Shown: piece after piece, positions 12,977 to 15,558 of the stretch | Position numbering within the stretch: the first letter of the stretch is position 1 | Layout of the letters: the number at the start of each line of letters is the position of its first letter | Origin: Actinomycetota bacterium | GTDB taxonomy: Bacteria > Actinomycetota > Thermoleophilia > Gaiellales > Gaiellaceae | NCBI GenBank assembly: GCA_013821525.1 | Contig: JACDGR010000032.1 | Location: 1-15,558, forward strand | DNA length: 15,558 nucleotides | Direction of reading: 5' to 3' | Translations under genes and position numbers: made by a program | The notes under the pieces: model-generated | The model's database searches: none | Seen by the model: only the letters and a program-made list of their open reading frames with translations | What the model was told of the DNA's origin: nothing

Positions 12977-13501
12977 GTGACGAGGGCGAGGCTGCCGGCG
13001 CTCGGCTACATCTATGTCGCCCTCGCTGTTCCGGCGCTGGTGCTCGGTGCGGACCATCCCGGCGGCGCATCCGCGCTGTTCACCGGCGCAGGGTTCGCCT
13101 ACCTCTGGTTCCTCGCGAGCCTCCGCTCACAGCTGATCCGCTTCGACCCGGACGGGTTCTTCGCCAGCGTCGTCGTGCTGGGCGGAGCGGCGTTCTTCGC
13201 GCTGCAGGCAACCGCGCTCCCAGCGGGCGACCCTCACGTGGCCGCGCCGTCGGCCGCCTGCGCGGCGACGGTGATCATCGGCTCGTCGCGCGCCGCGTGG
13301 CGGGCACGGAAGATTCCTCGCTGGTTCGGACAGGCCGGGGTGCTCGGTGGCATTGCTGTGCTCGTCGTCGGGATGCTCGAAGGAGCACTCGACTGGACGT
13401 TCGCCGGCGACTCCCTCTTCGCGTCGTCGGTCGGGTTCATGGTGTGGGTCGTCGTCACGGCGACCTATCTGCTGCGGCGCTCGGCGGGCGCTCCTCTCTA
13501 A
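12977..13501 (+). CDS. Small integral membrane protein, unknown function
   Basis: 174 residues, not recognised. Hydrophobic segments at about 9-25, 33-48, 60-81, 88-104, 118-138 and 146-166 suggest five or six membrane helices. Basic residues at 50-55 and 105-115 (RAAWRARKIPRW) mark likely cytoplasmic loops, and the C-terminus is short. No catalytic motif or signal peptidase site stands out. GTG start at 12977; no ribosome-binding site is visible and only 24 bp separate it from the divergent Ogt-like gene. pruA follows after 10 bp on the same strand, so the two are probably co-transcribed. A transport or accessory role linked to proline/glutamate metabolism would be speculation. Confidence 0.8.
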   Translation: MTRARLPALGYIYVALAVPALVLGADHPGGASALFTGAGFAYLWFLASLRSQLIRFDPDGFFASVVVLGGAAFFALQATALPAGDPHVAAPSAACAATVIIGSSRAAWRARKIPRWFGQAGVLGGIAVLVVGMLEGALDWTFAGDSLFASSVGFMVWVVVTATYLLRRSAGAPL

Positions 13502-13511
13502 GGTACGAGCC

Positions 13512-15164
13512 ATGAGCACACACGCGATCTTCCGTCCGCCCGTCGCCCACAACGAGCCGATCCTCGGGTTCGAGCGCGGCAGTGCCGAGCGCGCCCGCCT
13601 GCAGCTCCGCCTCGAGCAGATGCGCGGCGAATGCCCCGAGATCCCGCTCGTGATCGGCGGCAAGGACATCACGACCGGTGCGCGCAAGCAGGCCGTGATG
13701 CCGCACGACAAGGAACACGTTCTTGCGGAGGTGCATCAGGGTGGCGCCGAGCATGTCCAGCAGGCGATCGATGCCGCCGCAGCCGCATGGCAGGACTGGT
13801 CGCGTTGGCCCTGGGAGGAGCGCGCGACCGTCTTCCTGCGCGCCGCCGAGCTGCTCGCCGGGCCGTGGCGCGACACGCTGCTCGCCGCCACCATGCTCGG
13901 CCAGTCGAAGACCGCGCACCAGGCCGAGATCGACGCGGCCTGCGAATCGATCGACTTCCTGCGCTTCAACGTCGAGTTCATGCTCCGCATCTACTCCGAG
14001 CAGCCGGTCTCCTCGCAGGGGATCTGGAACCGGATGGAGTACCGCCCGCTAGAAGGGTTCGTGTTCGCCGTTTCGCCTTTCAACTTCACGGCGATCGCGG
14101 CGAACCTCACGAGCTCGCCGGCGCTGATGGGCAACACGGTCGTCTGGAAGCCGGCCGGCACCGCGATGCTCTCGGCCTACTACGTGATGCGTCTGTTCCA
14201 GGAGGCTGGTCTGCCCGACGGTGTGATCAACCTCGTCTACGGGAGCGGCGCCGAGATCGGCAACGCGGCGCTCGCAAGCCCGCACCTCACCGGCATTCAT
14301 TTCACGGGCTCGACGCCGGTCTTCAACGGCATGTGGCGCACTGTCGCGTCGAACATGGAGCGGTACCGCAACTACCCGCGGATCGTCGGCGAGACGGGCG
14401 GCAAGGATTTCATCGTCGCCCATCCCTCGGCCGACGTCGATTCGCTGGCCGCGGCGATCGTTCGCGGCTCCTTCGAGTACCAGGGGCAGAAGTGCTCGGC
14501 CTCGTCGCGCGTGTACGCGCCGTCGAACCTGTGGCCCGAGCTGCGTCAGCGGCTACAGGAGGAGGTCGCCACGATCAAGGTCGGAGACGTCACGGACTTT
14601 GGCAACTTCATGGGAGCGGTGATCGACGAGTCATCGTTCAAGACGCAGGCCGCGGCGATTGAAGAGGCGAAGACGAATGCGGACAGCGACATCGTTGTCG
14701 GTGGCGGGTACGACGACTCCAAGGGCTACTTCGTCGACCCGACCGTGATCGAGACCCGGGACCCCGACTTCCGCCTGATGCGCGAGGAGATCTTCGGGCC
14801 GGTCGTCACGACCTACGTCTACGACGAGGCGAAGTGGGACGACACGCTTGCGCTCGTCGACCGCACGGCGCCGTACGGCCTCACCGGCGCGGTCTTCTCA
14901 CAGGATCGCGCGGCGGCCGCAGATGCGCAGGAGAAGCTGCGCTACGCCGCGGGCAACTTCTACGTCAACGATAAGCCCACCGGCGCGGTCGTCGGCCAGC
15001 AGCCGTTCGGCGGCGCCCGGGCCTCCGGGACGAACGACAAGGCGGGATCGCTCTGGAATCTGATCCGCTGGGTGAGCCCGCGCTCGATCAAGGAGACGTT
15101 CGTACCGCCGAAGAGCTACCGCTACCCGTTCCTCGACGCCGACCCGGACTCGGCGGGGACTTAA
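13512..15164 (+). CDS. pruA: Delta-1-pyrroline-5-carboxylate dehydrogenase
   Basis: 550 residues, the typical length of the stand-alone P5C dehydrogenase subgroup of the aldehyde dehydrogenase superfamily. It oxidises glutamate-gamma-semialdehyde, the open form of P5C, to glutamate with NAD, the second step of proline breakdown. Motifs are FAVSPFNFTAI with Asn191, VVWKPAG with Lys213 (NAD binding), VGETGGKDF with Glu294, the nucleophile GQKCSASSR with Cys328, and EEIFGPVVTTYVY. The ATG at 13512 is chosen over an open frame reaching back to 13347, because that part overlaps the membrane-protein gene in another frame. AGG about 8 nt upstream is a modest ribosome-binding site. No proline dehydrogenase gene is within the window. 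Its stop overlaps the stop of the convergent gene (TTAA). Confidence 0.96.
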   Translation: MSTHAIFRPPVAHNEPILGFERGSAERARLQLRLEQMRGECPEIPLVIGGKDITTGARKQAVMPHDKEHVLAEVHQGGAEHVQQAIDAAAAAWQDWSRWPWEERATVFLRAAELLAGPWRDTLLAATMLGQSKTAHQAEIDAACESIDFLRFNVEFMLRIYSEQPVSSQGIWNRMEYRPLEGFVFAVSPFNFTAIAANLTSSPALMGNTVVWKPAGTAMLSAYYVMRLFQEAGLPDGVINLVYGSGAEIGNAALASPHLTGIHFTGSTPVFNGMWRTVASNMERYRNYPRIVGETGGKDFIVAHPSADVDSLAAAIVRGSFEYQGQKCSASSRVYAPSNLWPELRQRLQEEVATIKVGDVTDFGNFMGAVIDESSFKTQAAAIEEAKTNADSDIVVGGGYDDSKGYFVDPTVIETRDPDFRLMREEIFGPVVTTYVYDEAKWDDTLALVDRTAPYGLTGAVFSQDRAAAADAQEKLRYAAGNFYVNDKPTGAVVGQQPFGGARASGTNDKAGSLWNLIRWVSPRSIKETFVPPKSYRYPFLDADPDSAGT

Positions 15165-15558
15165 GGAACCCGGAAGGCCCGGGCGACAGCGGTCGCGGCG
15201 GTGGCGGTGCGCGCGTAGGCGACCGCGACATGCTTGCCTTTGCTGAGCGGCGCGTCAGGTGCGCCGTAGATCGTCCCGCGCGTCGGCGTCAACCCGCCAC
15301 CCTTCGCGGTCAGCTCGTGGCCGTCGACCCAGAGGGCCGACTCGACGAGTGGCGAGGAGGCCGACAGCTGCGCGGCGACCTGCGGGGTCGGCGCTGCGGT
15401 CGCGTGAGGCCCAAGGAACTCGACCTGCACCCTCCCGCTCCGATCGGGACGCCACGTTCCGGCCACGAGGTGCAGCGCCACGGCACGTGAGCCGTCGACT
15501 ACGACAGCCCAGTCACCGCCGCGGTAGAGCGTCTTCCCGCCGATCGACGCCGCGGGGT
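15161..15558 (-). CDS. C-terminal part of an unrecognised protein, 5' end beyond the window
   Basis: 131 residues are visible and the frame is open to the right edge. An in-frame GTG at 15481 exists, but coding-like sequence continues upstream (GGKTLYRGGDWAVVVDGSRA), so the gene is treated as partial. The composition suggests a beta-rich domain (alternating Val, Ala, Thr, Gly; WVDGHELTAKGGG; a VAVAYARTATAATAVARAFRV end), perhaps an extracytoplasmic Ig-like module. No cysteine, membrane segment or catalytic motif is seen in the visible part. It converges on pruA, with the two TAA stops overlapping. I do not recognise the family. Confidence 0.65.
   Translation of the reverse strand, partial: PAASIGGKTLYRGGDWAVVVDGSRAVALHLVAGTWRPDRSGRVQVEFLGPHATAAPTPQVAAQLSASSPLVESALWVDGHELTAKGGGLTPTRGTIYGAPDAPLSKGKHVAVAYARTATAATAVARAFRVP

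Overview
The window is high-GC, gene-dense bacterial chromosome. It looks like a deep-branching actinobacterium. The support is a whiA sporulation-type regulator close to a gap-pgk-tpiA glycolytic run, GTG and TTG starts, and 1- to 4-nt stop/start overlaps. A Thermoleophilia-like lineage (Gaiella/Solirubrobacter relatives) is my inference from the protein flavour and is not proven here. I see no transposase, phage gene, CRISPR array, rRNA or tRNA. The window is mostly core chromosome with small accessory genes at one end.

Layout. Positions 1-1605 (minus): a RidA-family protein followed by a GCS2/YbdK carboxylate-amine ligase, joined by a GTGA overlap; the ligase runs off the left edge. 1613-2410 (plus): a cytoplasmic beta-lactamase-fold serine hydrolase. 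2513-3336 (minus): a tiny acidic protein and an alpha/beta hydrolase whose only plausible start is ATA, inside an ATAG overlap. 3349-3858 (plus): a zinc-ribbon Nudix hydrolase. It overlaps tail-to-tail with a diacylglycerol-kinase-like lipid kinase (3808-4623, minus). 4723-4866 (plus): a possible 47-residue protein. 4866-5030: a striking imperfect hairpin of about 165 nt that fills the convergent gap before the sigma-factor gene.

From 12952 down to 5036 the minus strand carries a long, probably co-transcribed series: an Ogt-like protein with Thr in place of the alkyl-acceptor Cys, whiA, an M32 carboxypeptidase, gap, pgk, tpiA, gpmI and an ECF sigma factor. gap to gpmI covers glyceraldehyde-3-phosphate to 2-phosphoglycerate, plus triose isomerisation, in four nearly gapless genes. 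The Pgk and Tpi products are unusually short. The usual whiA partners rapZ and yvcK are not adjacent. Beyond this, on the plus strand, lie a small membrane protein and pruA (P5C dehydrogenase, glutamate-forming). The 3' end of an unrecognised minus-strand gene closes the window.

The observations most worth following up are the long hairpin (its mismatches fit a minus-strand transcript better than a plus-strand one), the ATA start codon, the Thr-for-Cys Ogt homologue and the compact glycolytic enzymes. All functional calls come from reading motifs by eye; no database search was run.
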